DNA of 64,000 bases from Moorena producens 3L (GCF_000211815.1 NZ_GL890930.1:1-64000); one strand, 5' to 3'; positions 37,619 to 45,927 are shown, numbered from the stretch's first letter. A program made the numbers and translations. Notes: generated by a model not told the origin, from the sequence alone.

Positions 37619-38218
37619 TTAGAGAAACAGATTCCGAAACGTGTCCAAATAGCTGGCTGCAAGCATACCTGCCAGGAAGCCAAATAAATGTCCTTGCCAG
37701 GAGATCCCTGTTTCACCAGGAAATAAACCTCTGAGTGTAAAACCATAGAGACCACCGATAGCGCTAGAACCTATGACTAACAGGGGCTTACCTTCTAAAT
37801 ACCCCTGTGCGATCAGAAAAGCTACATACCCAAAAACTACACCGCTCGCGCCATAAGAGACAGTGTTAGGTGAACCAAGTAGCCATTCAGCCAAACCACC
37901 AATCAAGACTATCGCCAAGGTCACGACCCAGAAATCATCGGTTCCTCGTAACAATACCCAACAGCCAAGGAGCGCAAACGGAATAGTGTTTCCGATCAAG
38001 TGTTTCCAGTCTTTGTGCAAGAAGGGTGAAAACAAAATACCAACTAGCCCAAGCCAGGTGCGGGGTTGGATACCAAACTTTTCGTTCAGTGCTCCCCCGC
38101 ATAAGACTAAATTGACAAAACTTACAATCCAGGCGTAAAGAACCAAATCACCCACCGCCTGGAAGTTGTCACCCCAAGCATTTCGGAATTGATTAATCCA
38201 ATCAAATATACTTGTCAT
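37619..38218 (-). CDS. Rhomboid-family intramembrane serine protease
   Basis: The 199-residue protein is polytopic with the rhomboid signatures: HLIGNTIPF (the HxxxN region), GASGVVFGY with the catalytic serine (about 129-137), and GHLFGFLAG with the catalytic histidine (about 177-185). It would cleave membrane-spanning substrates. Length and motif spacing are normal. Substrates are unknown and the gene stands alone. Confidence 0.92.
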   Translation of the reverse strand: MTSIFDWINQFRNAWGDNFQAVGDLVLYAWIVSFVNLVLCGGALNEKFGIQPRTWLGLVGILFSPFLHKDWKHLIGNTIPFALLGCWVLLRGTDDFWVVTLAIVLIGGLAEWLLGSPNTVSYGASGVVFGYVAFLIAQGYLEGKPLLVIGSSAIGGLYGFTLRGLFPGETGISWQGHLFGFLAGMLAASYLDTFRNLFL

Positions 38219-38300
38219 ACTTCACCCGGTAGCCTGCACGCTCATATTTATCTTTAATACTATAATTTATATAGCGTTTCTCATAGTAATCAGGTACGTA

Positions 38301-38344
38301 GGTGCGCTCTTACTTGGCGAATTAAATTCGCCACGGGTCGCACC
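38301..38344. repeat. 44-bp palindrome GGTGCGC...GTCGCACC
   Basis: One copy of the family whose centre is GAATTAAATTC. Other copies are at 8211, 14872, 45229, 52921, 53219, 56716 and 62961, with degenerate ones at 27638 and 45735. It lies in the leader of the methyltransferase gene. Confidence 0.9.
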
Positions 38345-38430
38345 TCAGGATTTTTTACCTATTCCCTATTCCCTAAAACCCAGTACTTTGTAACTCAACT
38401 AATTAAGACTTGCTATATATATAATTGATC

Positions 38431-39087
38431 ATGAGTACCAATTCAAGGTTATCCCAAGGTAATTGGATCATGAGTTTATATTCAGAGTTAATTTTTCCCC
38501 GATTTCTGGACTGGGTTATGTCTGACCCGGTCTTAACCAAGTATCGTCAAGAGGTTTTATCTCAGGTGTCTGGGGAAGTATTTGAAATTGGCTTTGGCAC
38601 AGGATTAAATTTAAAGTATTACCCCAAGCACCTGCAAAAACTTACAACTATTGATGTTAATCCTGGGATGGATTCCGTAGCAAAAAAACGTATTAATCAA
38701 TCGGAAATTACTGTTGATTTTCGGGTGCTGAATGGGGAAAGTTTACCGATGGCTGACCATAGCTTCGATAGTGTAGTGAGCACCTGGACCTTGTGCAGTA
38801 TTAGTAAGGTAAATCAGGCTATAGAGGAAATTTATCGGGTGCTCAAACCAGGGGGAAAGTTCTTTTTTATTGAGCATGGCATGAGTGATGAGTCTAAGGT
38901 TCAGGTTTGGCAAAATCGCTTGACCCCTGTACAAAAGATTATTGCGGATGGCTGTCATCTCAATCGTAATATCAAACAGCTGGTTGAAAACCATTTCCAG
39001 ATTCTGAAGTTAGAAGAGTTTTATGAACCAAAATTTCCTAAGATTATGGGCTATATGTATAAGGGTGTGGCTCAGAAGTCTTGTTAG
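38431..39087 (+). CDS. Class I SAM-dependent methyltransferase
   Basis: The 218-residue protein starts at ATG 38431; a second ATG at 38470 (MSLYSELIFPRF) is an alternative. Motif I is VFEIGFGTGLNLKYYP (about 49-64), and the later LNGESLPMADHSFDSVVSTWTLCSI and VLKPGGKFFFIEHG are typical of UbiE/Methyltransf_11 proteins. The family includes methyltransferases for lipids, quinones and small molecules; the substrate here is unknown. Confidence 0.85.
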   Translation: MSTNSRLSQGNWIMSLYSELIFPRFLDWVMSDPVLTKYRQEVLSQVSGEVFEIGFGTGLNLKYYPKHLQKLTTIDVNPGMDSVAKKRINQSEITVDFRVLNGESLPMADHSFDSVVSTWTLCSISKVNQAIEEIYRVLKPGGKFFFIEHGMSDESKVQVWQNRLTPVQKIIADGCHLNRNIKQLVENHFQILKLEEFYEPKFPKIMGYMYKGVAQKSC

Positions 39088-39301
39088 CATTAAGCGGTCA
39101 GCGGTCAGCGGTCAGTGGTCAGCCCTCAGCTGAGGTAACTCAGATTAAACCAATGCTTATCTGTTTTATTCAAAACCTGAACGCTAAAACCTGATAGCTG
39201 ATAGCTGATACGCGACACGCTGATAGCTGATACGCGACACGCTGATAGCTGATAGCTAAAATAGGCACATTAGTTCCAACAGGGAATTAATTATTAGCCT
39301 A
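39088..39301. repeat. GGTCAGC and GATAGCT heptamers
   Basis: GGTCAGC units at about 39097-39127 and GATAGCTGATACGCGACACGCT units at about 39193-39255. An internal 26-bp segment (TGATAGCTGATACGCGACACG...) is duplicated. Confidence 0.8.
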
Positions 39302-40165
39302 TTAGCTATCTCGATTTAATGCTGAGATTACGGCCTGCTGGCTGACTATCTGATAAATTCCCTTTAAATACTGCATGACACGAGGGTCAGCTCCTCCTAG
39401 AGGAATTGTTCCTAAGACATCAAGGACGGTTCCACTATCTGTTGGTGGTGCAATTACCACGAGGGAAGAATCGAGGGGCTGATCGTATTGCCAAAATTGC
39501 TGAATATTGACTGAGGTTTCAGGATCGTCGATTGCGGATTCCCCCTCTTCCCTGTTTTGATCAGGGTTTTGATCAGCAGACGTGAGATTTGGAATTGACG
39601 ATGGCTGCTCTGTGGCCGAAGTTTCTGGTGCTTGACCACTCCGTAATTTACGCAAGGCATCAAGGATTTGTTCTTTGGTGCTTCCCCGCAACTGGAACAA
39701 AACAAAGGGGTCTTCGCTGAAGCGATCGCCTAATTCATAGTATACTGCTGCGATATGCTTACAAGGATTTTTGGGATCGGGGCAATTGCATCTGGAACGA
39801 ACGTCGGAGAGGGTGAAGGGAAATAAACTTAAACCATTGGAAGTAAATACTTCTTCGATATTATGGGGCATTTCTCCTGCTAATAACTGAGCTGAGTAAA
39901 TTGCTTTACTTGCCAGGGTTTGCACCACATAATTCCAGTCTTCCTCAGTAAAGGGTTCGATGGAAATGGTCAATTCATAGGGCTCCGGAGCAGTTCCTTG
40001 AACTTTGGCCACTACTTGTGGTCCTAGAAAGTCAATACTGAGAATGTTGCCTTCTTTGGCATAAATACGTCCCCGTTCCAAACGCTTTTTGAAGCGATAG
40101 GAATTGAGTAATTCATTCCAACGTTCTACCCACCATTCTTGGGTTTCGATTTCGTAGTTTGTCAT
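39302..40165 (-). CDS. SWIM zinc-finger protein
   Basis: The 287-residue protein carries a SWIM motif, CNCPDPKNPCKH (CxC...CxH, about 127-138), which binds zinc and DNA or protein partners. The C-terminal third is acidic and Gln/Ser-rich. In many cyanobacteria this gene neighbours a SNF2-family helicase with which it is thought to work. Here the helicase is at 59127-62387, about 19 kb away, so the link is by family only. Confidence 0.85.
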   Translation of the reverse strand: MTNYEIETQEWWVERWNELLNSYRFKKRLERGRIYAKEGNILSIDFLGPQVVAKVQGTAPEPYELTISIEPFTEEDWNYVVQTLASKAIYSAQLLAGEMPHNIEEVFTSNGLSLFPFTLSDVRSRCNCPDPKNPCKHIAAVYYELGDRFSEDPFVLFQLRGSTKEQILDALRKLRSGQAPETSATEQPSSIPNLTSADQNPDQNREEGESAIDDPETSVNIQQFWQYDQPLDSSLVVIAPPTDSGTVLDVLGTIPLGGADPRVMQYLKGIYQIVSQQAVISALNRDS

Positions 40166-40174
40166 TATTGTAAA

Positions 40175-40405
40175 GGGAATAGGGAGTAGGGAGTAGGGAG
40201 TAGGGAGTAGGGAGTAGGCAACAAATACTTATATTATCACTATAGCTGTTTATAGTCTAATGAGGTACACAATATTGTTTCCCGATTCCCGATTCCCGAT
40301 TCCCGATTCCCGATTCCCGATTCCCGATTCCCTGCTCCCTAAAACCTAAAACCTAAAACCTAAAACCTAAAAAAATGTACCTCACTAAATTGAAAACCTC
40401 TATAA
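40175..40405. repeat. Heptamer repeats (GGGAGTA, CCCGATT, CCTAAAA)
   Basis: GGGAGTA units at about 40180-40218, TTCCCGA units at about 40278-40335, and CCTAAAA units at about 40340-40371. This is between the SWIM gene and the LysM fragment. Confidence 0.85.
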
Positions 40406-40856
40406 CTAAAACTTTGAGACTGGAACTCGTAACACTAATCCTGGATAGATCTGATGAGCATGCTTAATTTGGTGTCGGTTGGCTTCTAATATCCGACGAG
40501 ACAATCTGCCGTCACCATAAACTTGTTGGGCGATGCTGAAGAGGGTGTCTCCGGGGATGACAGTGTATTGATAGAAACCAAAGTACCGAAGCAGCAAGGC
40601 GTTGCCGAAAACAATTGGCACGATTACTTTATTGGTTTCACTGCCGTTTGCTGGTGAGATACTGAAAATTTCAAGGGTACCTTGGGGGGTTGCTGGGACT
40701 ATTTTCAATGGCAATCCTACCGAGAAGTTAGCGAGGATGCCATTACCGCCAACAGTGAGAAAATTCCGGAATAACTCGGTATCATTATTGTCCCGGACAC
40801 CGACGTGAATGATGCCTTCAAACCCAGTAGCAATGCCGCAGACACGAATGGGATTT
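40406..40856 (-). pseudogene. C-terminal part of a Gmad2-LysM protein, split by an IS
   Basis: The open frame runs upstream of the apparent TTG start at 40714 right to the IS end. It reads PIRVCGIATGFEGIIHVGVR, then a Gmad2-like immunoglobulin domain, then VIPGDTLFSIAQQVYGDG, a LysM domain at the C-terminus (about the last 50 residues). LysM binds peptidoglycan; Gmad2 is a cell-envelope domain. The N-terminal part lies beyond the IS at 42395-42545. Removing the element restores one frame with the join VSNPIRV. The intact protein would be about 200 residues. Confidence 0.85.
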
Positions 40857-40888
40857 TGACACTCCCCGTCCTAGAAGAACGGGGATTC

Positions 40889-42188
40889 TTACTTCAACGA
40901 GCTGACTTGCTCAACCAGACCGGAATCAGGAAGAGTAGAGGCCAATTCTCCATAAGCGTTCGGATCTATGATCCAGGTTCCTGTGTGCCCCACAGTACCC
41001 AAGGCTCTTTTTAGAATATTGATCGCAGCATTATGGTCTCGGTCTAATTCACAACCACACTCACAGACGTGGGTTCTGGTTGATAAAGACTTCTTAACGA
41101 CCTCGCCACAGTCTGAACAATTTTGGCTGGTATAGGCAGGATTGACTGCTACTGTCTGCCTATTAAACTTTTGGCCAAAATGCTCTAACCATTTTCTAAA
41201 TTGATACCAACCCGCGTCATTAATAGATTTGGCAAGACAATGATTTTTCACCAGATTTTTAATCCTCAAGTCTTCGTAAGCAACCACATCGTTAGAGTGG
41301 ATTACGCAACGTGCCGGAGACGAAACCTTAGAAGAGTGCAGCCTTACAACAAAACCTGCCACCTTTGATGCATAGCCTACCAACTATAAAGGCTGCACTC
41401 TTCTTGCGGTAACTTCTAACCAGTCTCTTGGCATGTTCTTCACGCTGCCTACTTATTTTGAGGTGTGTCTTACCTAATCTATTTCTGGCTTTTTTACGAT
41501 TGGATGAGCCTTTCTTTTTGCGAGAAACTCTACGCTGATAAAACTTTAAGCGCTTTTCTCCTTTTCGATAAAACCTAGGGTTTGGCTCTGTGTCTCCTTT
41601 TGAGTCTGTATAGAACTCTTTTAGTCCTACATCCAAACCAATGTTGGTATGACTTGGTTCTAAAGACTCTTTGACATCAACCTTTACACAGAACTGAACA
41701 GAATAACCATCTGCGCGGCGAACTAACCTAACTCGCTTGATTAGTTTTTGGTCGTAGCGCCACAAGTCCCAAGTCCCCTTGAGTTTGAATTTGCCTATTC
41801 CTTTTTTGTCAATAAAGGAGATTGACTTTGTATCAGGGGAAAGCTTCCAGCCAGATGTTTTATATTCAACTGATCTGCAAAACTTTTTGAACTTTGGATA
41901 GCCTTTCTTCCCAGGGACTTGTTTTTTACAGTTGCTATAGAACCTAGAAATTGAATTATAAGCCCGTTCCACAGAAGCCTGACATGCATGAGAGTTCAAA
42001 TCTTTGACAAAAGGAAACTCAGATCTGAGCCACGTATTATGGCGATAAAGGTCTTTTTGTCCTACGCCTTTATTGTCCATCCAATATCGAAGACACTTAT
42101 TGCGTACAAATTGACCCGTCCTTATCGCATCGTCGATGGCGGCATATTGAGTTTTATTCCCTTTGACTTTGAACTCTAAGACGATCAT
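40889..42188 (-). pseudogene. tnpB: tnpB (RuvC-type nuclease of IS605 elements), disrupted
   Basis: The true start is ATG 42188 (MIVLEFKVKGNK). The first part reads to about 41404 and contains the RuvC-I aspartate in NIGLDVGLKEF. The second part (from about 41310 to 40889, another frame) has RuvC-II Glu in VVAYEDLRIKN, the zinc cysteines CSDC...CECGC and RuvC-III Asp in LDRDHNAA. Between them is a 73-bp hairpin insertion that shifts the frame. All catalytic residues survive, but in two frames, so a working nuclease is unlikely. Confidence 0.85.
41331..41403. mobile_element. 73-bp hairpin (MITE-like) insertion in tnpB
   Basis: GAAGAGTGCAGCCTT (41331-41345) and AAGGCTGCACTCTTC (41389-41403) form a 15-bp inverted repeat around a core with TGCATAGCCTACCAACTATA. 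A related hairpin (GTGGAGCCTT...AAGGCTCCAC) lies at 42295-42360 in the same IS. Another related core is at 27595-27620. Confidence 0.8.
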
Positions 42189-42294
42189 TTGACGTGGAAC
42201 AACTTTACGTAAACTGTAGCTCAAAAAAATAAAACTGTCAAGAAAGCCGTCCGTTGTTCGCGCAGCGTGGCCTACGGCCAAGTTACCGTAAGAT

Positions 42295-42360
42295 AGTGGA
42301 GCCTTTATGGTCGGCAGGCTATGCGGATGCATGGTTAAAACTTATTGAATAAGGCTCCAC
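42295..42360. repeat. Hairpin in the IS left end
   Basis: GTGGAGCCTT and AAGGCTCCAC are 10-bp inverted ends around TTTATGGTCGGCAGGCTATGC. It shares its core with the insertion at 41331-41403, so both are members of one small palindromic family. Confidence 0.7.
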
Positions 42361-42394
42361 AATAAACAGGTTTCTATCCAGCGAAGGACGGGGC

Positions 42395-42545
42395 TTGAAA
42401 CCCAAATTTTTTCGTCAACAATGTCGTGGGGTAGGGGCTGACGAACGGAAATGCTAGGTAGACTGTTTCTTGGCTCAGGGGTACTTGTGTAAACCTGTGA
42501 GGTTTGGTGGCTAATTTTGCTATTAGTGTTAATTGTCTGAATCAT
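42395..42545 (-). pseudogene. N-terminal fragment of the Gmad2-LysM protein
   Basis: Fifty codons start at ATG 42545 with AGGAG six bases before it. They read MIQTINTNSKISHQ...IVDEKIWVSS and then enter the IS. The continuation is the fragment at 40406-40856. Beyond 42395 the apparent frame (RWIETCLLW...) is IS sequence. Confidence 0.8.
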
Positions 42546-42907
42546 GACTAGCTCCTGTTGGTTAGTTTATCCGGCGAGAAGCCTCATGATTTTAGCGAGG
42601 CTTGTTTTGCATTATGGACAATGACATCAAGCTTCAACAGTACCCAATCAGGGTACTTTTTTGTTTGTGAGTAAGCCGTCAGCGGTCAGCGGTCAGCGGT
42701 CAGCCGTGAGCTAAAAGCTCACGCTACTTGAGGTGCTTATTTGATTCAAAAGCACCTCAAGTAGTGTGGCCACAGGCCAAGGCTGATAGCTGATAGCTGA
42801 TAGCTGATAGCTGAATACTTAACTTATTAGGTACATTAAATTTTATTACCCCTACTCCCTATTCCCTACTCCCTACTCCCTGCTCCCTTAAAATAAAAAT
42901 GCTATAA
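42546..42907. repeat. Composite element and heptamers upstream of the exporter gene
   Basis: Two hairpins with T-runs lie at about 42580-42605 (AGCCTC...GAGGCT) and 42640-42662 (GTACCC...GGGTAC then TTTTTTG). Then a composite element (GTAAGCCGTCAGCGGTCAGC...GATAGCTGAATACTTAAC) spans 42671-42822, and CTACTCC heptamers span about 42849-42888, just before the exporter ATG. Confidence 0.7.
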
Positions 42908-45094
42908 ATGCGTGTTAGAACTCCTACTATTTTACAAATGGAAGCAGTCGAATGCGGAGCCGCTTCCTTAGCTATTATTCTTGCTTACTATAATCGCATT
43001 GTCCCGTTAGCTGAACTCCGGATTGAGTGTGGGGTTTCCCGTGATGGCAGCAAAGCTTCTAATGTGATTCTTGCTGCTAGAGGTTACGGAATGGTTGCAG
43101 ATGGCTTTAAAGCAGAAGACCTAGAACAACTTCAAGAAGTATCTCCCCCCTACATTGTCTTTTGGCAGTTCAATCACTTCCTGGTCGTGGAAGGATTCAG
43201 CAAACATTGGGTATTCCTCAATGACCCCGCTACGGGTCCCCGCAGGGTGTCTTGGGAAGAATTTGATGAGGGGTTTACTGGGATTATCCTAGTAATGGAA
43301 CCGGGACCGGAGTTTAACAAGGGGGGTCGTAAACCTAGTGTTATCTTAGCATTGATTGACCGTTTACAAGGTTCAGTTGGGGCAATTTTATACTGTATTT
43401 TGGCAGGATTTCTGTTAGTGCTGCCAGGATTAGCTATCCCAGTTTTCAGTCAGGTGTTTGTGGATGAGATTCTGGTAGAAAATCGCACGGAATGGCTGCG
43501 TCCCCTAATTTTGGGGATGATTATTACCACGGTGTTTCAAGGGATTCTGACCCTGCTGCGACTGCGCTATTTACGAAAGCTGAGGATTAAGCTGGCTGTC
43601 GGGATGTCCACTCGTTTCCTATGGCATATTCTGAGATTACCTGTGAGATTTTATGCTCAAAGATATGCCGGGGAAATTAGCAATCGTGCCAGTCTGAATA
43701 ATAAAGTAGGTCAGGTGCTATCTGGACAATTGGCAACTACGGTGATTGATACGGTGATGATATTGTTCTACGCTGTGGTGATGTTGGCCTATGATGGAGT
43801 ACTGACCTTAATTGGTATCTGTTTTTCCGCCATCAATGGCTTGGCCTTGCAGTGGGTAGCCAGACAGCGGGTGGATGCTAATATGCGCTTAGTCCAAGAT
43901 TGGGGAAAAGCTGCGGGGGTAAGTATTGCAGCCCTCCAGAGTATGGAAACCTTGAAAGCATCAGCCTTGGAGTCGGATTTCTTTTCCCGCTGGTCTGGTT
44001 ATTATGCCAAAGCTGCGATCGCTCAGCAAGAGTTGGAAGTCACAAACCAGATGTTGGGGGTTTTGCCCATATTACTTACCTCCTTAACCTCGATGTTGAT
44101 CTTAGTGGTTGGGGGTTGGCGGGTGATGGATGGAAACCTCAGTATTGGGATGTTGGTGGCGTTTCAAAGTTTGATGATCAGTTTTCAACAACCTGTTAAT
44201 ACCTTGGTAGATTTCGGGAGTACCCTCCAGGAATTAGAAGGGGATTTGAATCGTTTAGATGATGTGTTGGGTAATTCCCTTGATTCGGAAGTGGAGACAA
44301 GACAAGTCAAAATTCAAAATTCAAAATTCAAAATTCAAAATGACGTAGACAGTGACATTACTGATTCCCGATTGCAAGGTTATGTGGAGTTACGGGATGT
44401 TACTTTTGGTTACTCCCATGTAGACCCGCCCTTGATTGAGAACTTCAATCTATCCTTGCAACCAGGAGAAAGGGTGGCTTTAGTGGGTGCCAGTGGCTCG
44501 GGGAAATCTACCCTGGCTAAACTGATCTGTGGACTTTATCAACCTTGGGAAGGGGAGATTCTCTTGGATGGGACTCCTAGAAGGGAAATTCCGCGAGAGG
44601 TCTTGGCCAGTTCTTTATCTCTGGTGGAACAGGATATCTTTCTGTTTGGCGGGACGGTGCGGGATAATTTGACCTTATGGAATGCTACAGTAACCGATCA
44701 GCAATTAGTCCAAGCTTGTCAAGATGCGGTTATCCATGAAGCAGTCATGGCAATTCCGGGGGGATATGACGGGGAATTGCTGGAAGGGGGTGTGAATTTA
44801 AGTGGGGGACAGCGACAACGGTTGGAAATTGCCCGGGCATTGGTGAAAAATCCAGCAATTTTGGTGATGGATGAAGCAACGTCTGCTTTAGATGCCCAGA
44901 CAGAACAAATGATTGTGTCAAATTTGCGATCGCGTCAGTGTAGTTGTATTTTGGTAGCCCACCGCCTGAGTACGATTCGGGATTGTGATCAGATTATTGT
45001 GCTGGAAGGGGGTAAGGTAGTGCAGCGGGGAACTCATGAGGAATTGTGGGAGGAAGGGGGAGTGTATGAGCAGTTGATTCGTTCAGAAGGTTGA
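42908..45094 (+). CDS. Peptidase-containing ABC exporter of the NHLP/bacteriocin type
   Basis: The 728-residue protein has an N-terminal C39 peptidase with Cys16 (MEAVECGAASLA), His90 (QFNHFLVVEGF) and Asp106 (FLNDPATG), six membrane helices (about 155-430), and an ATPase with Walker A GASGSGKST, LSGGQRQRLEIARAL and LVMDEATS. Such exporters cut substrates after a double glycine and secrete the core. Residues about 468-478 (KIQNSKFKIQN) come from an AAAATTC heptamer repeat inserted in the linker before the ATPase. Two GG-leader peptide genes follow within 1 kb. Confidence 0.93.
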   Translation: MRVRTPTILQMEAVECGAASLAIILAYYNRIVPLAELRIECGVSRDGSKASNVILAARGYGMVADGFKAEDLEQLQEVSPPYIVFWQFNHFLVVEGFSKHWVFLNDPATGPRRVSWEEFDEGFTGIILVMEPGPEFNKGGRKPSVILALIDRLQGSVGAILYCILAGFLLVLPGLAIPVFSQVFVDEILVENRTEWLRPLILGMIITTVFQGILTLLRLRYLRKLRIKLAVGMSTRFLWHILRLPVRFYAQRYAGEISNRASLNNKVGQVLSGQLATTVIDTVMILFYAVVMLAYDGVLTLIGICFSAINGLALQWVARQRVDANMRLVQDWGKAAGVSIAALQSMETLKASALESDFFSRWSGYYAKAAIAQQELEVTNQMLGVLPILLTSLTSMLILVVGGWRVMDGNLSIGMLVAFQSLMISFQQPVNTLVDFGSTLQELEGDLNRLDDVLGNSLDSEVETRQVKIQNSKFKIQNDVDSDITDSRLQGYVELRDVTFGYSHVDPPLIENFNLSLQPGERVALVGASGSGKSTLAKLICGLYQPWEGEILLDGTPRREIPREVLASSLSLVEQDIFLFGGTVRDNLTLWNATVTDQQLVQACQDAVIHEAVMAIPGGYDGELLEGGVNLSGGQRQRLEIARALVKNPAILVMDEATSALDAQTEQMIVSNLRSRQCSCILVAHRLSTIRDCDQIIVLEGGKVVQRGTHEELWEEGGVYEQLIRSEG

Positions 45095-45165
45095 TTGCTT
45101 AGGTTACCAATTATTTTTGTTTAACTTAACAGTATGACCTTGATTTTGTTGGTAGTAGTAAATAA

Positions 45166-45232
45166 GTAGTGATTTTAGCTCCTGTTACCTTGAGCAGACT
45201 GTAGCTAAACCACTACATCGTTACCACAGGTG
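45166..45232. repeat. GTAGTGGTTT hairpin element, copy 1 (minus sense)
   Basis: Read on the minus strand it is GGTAACGATGTAGTGGTTTAG...AGGAGCTAAAATCACTAC. It is about 90 bp after the stop of the minus-strand precursor. Copy 2 at 46096-46160 lies directly after the plus-strand precursor. Within each copy GTAGTGGTTT can pair with AAAATCACTAC. Confidence 0.8.
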
Positions 45233-45273
45233 CGACCTGTGGTGAATTTAATTCTTAATCCGGAAAGCGCACC
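45229..45273. repeat. 44-bp-type palindrome
   Basis: GGTGCGACC...GCGCACC with centre GAATTTAATTC. It lies downstream of the minus-strand precursor. Confidence 0.85.
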
Positions 45274-45322
45274 TATACCCTTTTATTTTTTCAGCGTGTT
45301 GGACTCAAAGCATTATCCTGTT

Positions 45323-45490
45323 TTACCAAAAACGATAGGTGTAACTCGTGTTACTCCAGCCCCCCCAACTTAGTCCACCAACTAAGCTATCCAATTCCTG
45401 TTCTGAGAGTTTAGAGGGTTGAGGTTTGGAGGGAGTAATTGGCTGAATTGCGGGTTCCTGAGATTGAAAATTGTTTCTTTTTAACTTCAT
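45323..45490 (-). CDS. Double-glycine leader precursor peptide, aromatic core
   Basis: This 55-residue gene starts at ATG 45490. The leader is Gln/Pro/Ser-rich and ends in PSKLSEQELDSLVGG, a classic double-glycine processing site (Gly38-Gly39). The predicted core is LSWGGWSNTSYTYRFW, 16 residues with three Trp, two Tyr and a Phe. It lies between the C39 exporter and a second peptide transporter, divergent from the other precursor. No strong ribosome-binding site. It is judged a precursor from leader, length and neighbours; modification is unknown. Confidence 0.75.
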   Translation of the reverse strand: MKLKRNNFQSQEPAIQPITPSKPQPSKLSEQELDSLVGGLSWGGWSNTSYTYRFW

Positions 45491-45672
45491 AGTCTGAGCT
45501 TGGTTTCGTTTTTTTTATCTGTTGAACTAACCTTAATTATTTATTTATCATTATTTAATATTTCAGTCAATAGGTATATTTAAGATATTTGGTTGTTCAT
45601 CACATTTTATGCTAAATTTTTAGCCGTAAATATTGTGCGATAAACTATAAGGGATTTGGCAACAGATACAAA

Positions 45673-45714
45673 CCAAAACCCAAAAAACAAACCCCCAACA
45701 AGTGCCACTGGGGC
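45673..45714 (-). terminator. Weak terminator-like hairpin
   Basis: On the minus strand CCCCAGTGGCACTTGTTGGGG is followed by a T-rich run (TTTGTTTTTTGGG). Its sequence resembles the stronger terminator at 49523-49580. No minus-strand gene precedes it directly, so it may be a relic of a lost precursor copy. A degenerate palindrome lies at 45735-45770. Confidence 0.35.
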
Positions 45715-45838
45715 AGCAAGCTACTTGCTTTCCTATGACGAATTAAATTACGGGGTTGCACCTCTGGGTGATGCTTCATGATCTGATCTAGATAGTGAAT
45801 CCAATCTGTACCATTGTGGCAGTTTCAAAACTGCCCTA

Positions 45839-45890
45839 CTGATCAGTGTAGGAAGTTACTCATAGCTATACACTGATTAGTGTAGGAAGT
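45839..45890 (+). promoter_or_regulatory. Two 18-bp direct repeats before a precursor gene
   Basis: CTGATCAGTGTAGGAAGT (45839-45856) and CTGATTAGTGTAGGAAGT (45873-45890) are spaced 34 bp apart, ending 38 bp before the precursor ATG. Their position suits regulator-binding sites. This is inference. Confidence 0.4.
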
Positions 45891-45927
45891 ATGTCAAAGC
45901 TGACTTACTAAATCAAAGGTGATTTAA

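Larger units (their letters stand above)
40857..42394 (-). mobile_element. IS200/IS605-family element carrying tnpB only
   Basis: The right end (low coordinate) has the hairpin CCCCGTCCTAGAAGAACGGGG at about 40864-40884, typical of this family. Both ends abut TCAA-like sequence (GTTTCAA outside the left end, GTGTCAA at the right end), as expected for target recognition without duplication. It carries tnpB but no tnpA, so it would depend on a transposase in trans. It sits inside the Gmad2-LysM gene. Exact ends are uncertain by a few bases because of an A-run. Confidence 0.8.
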
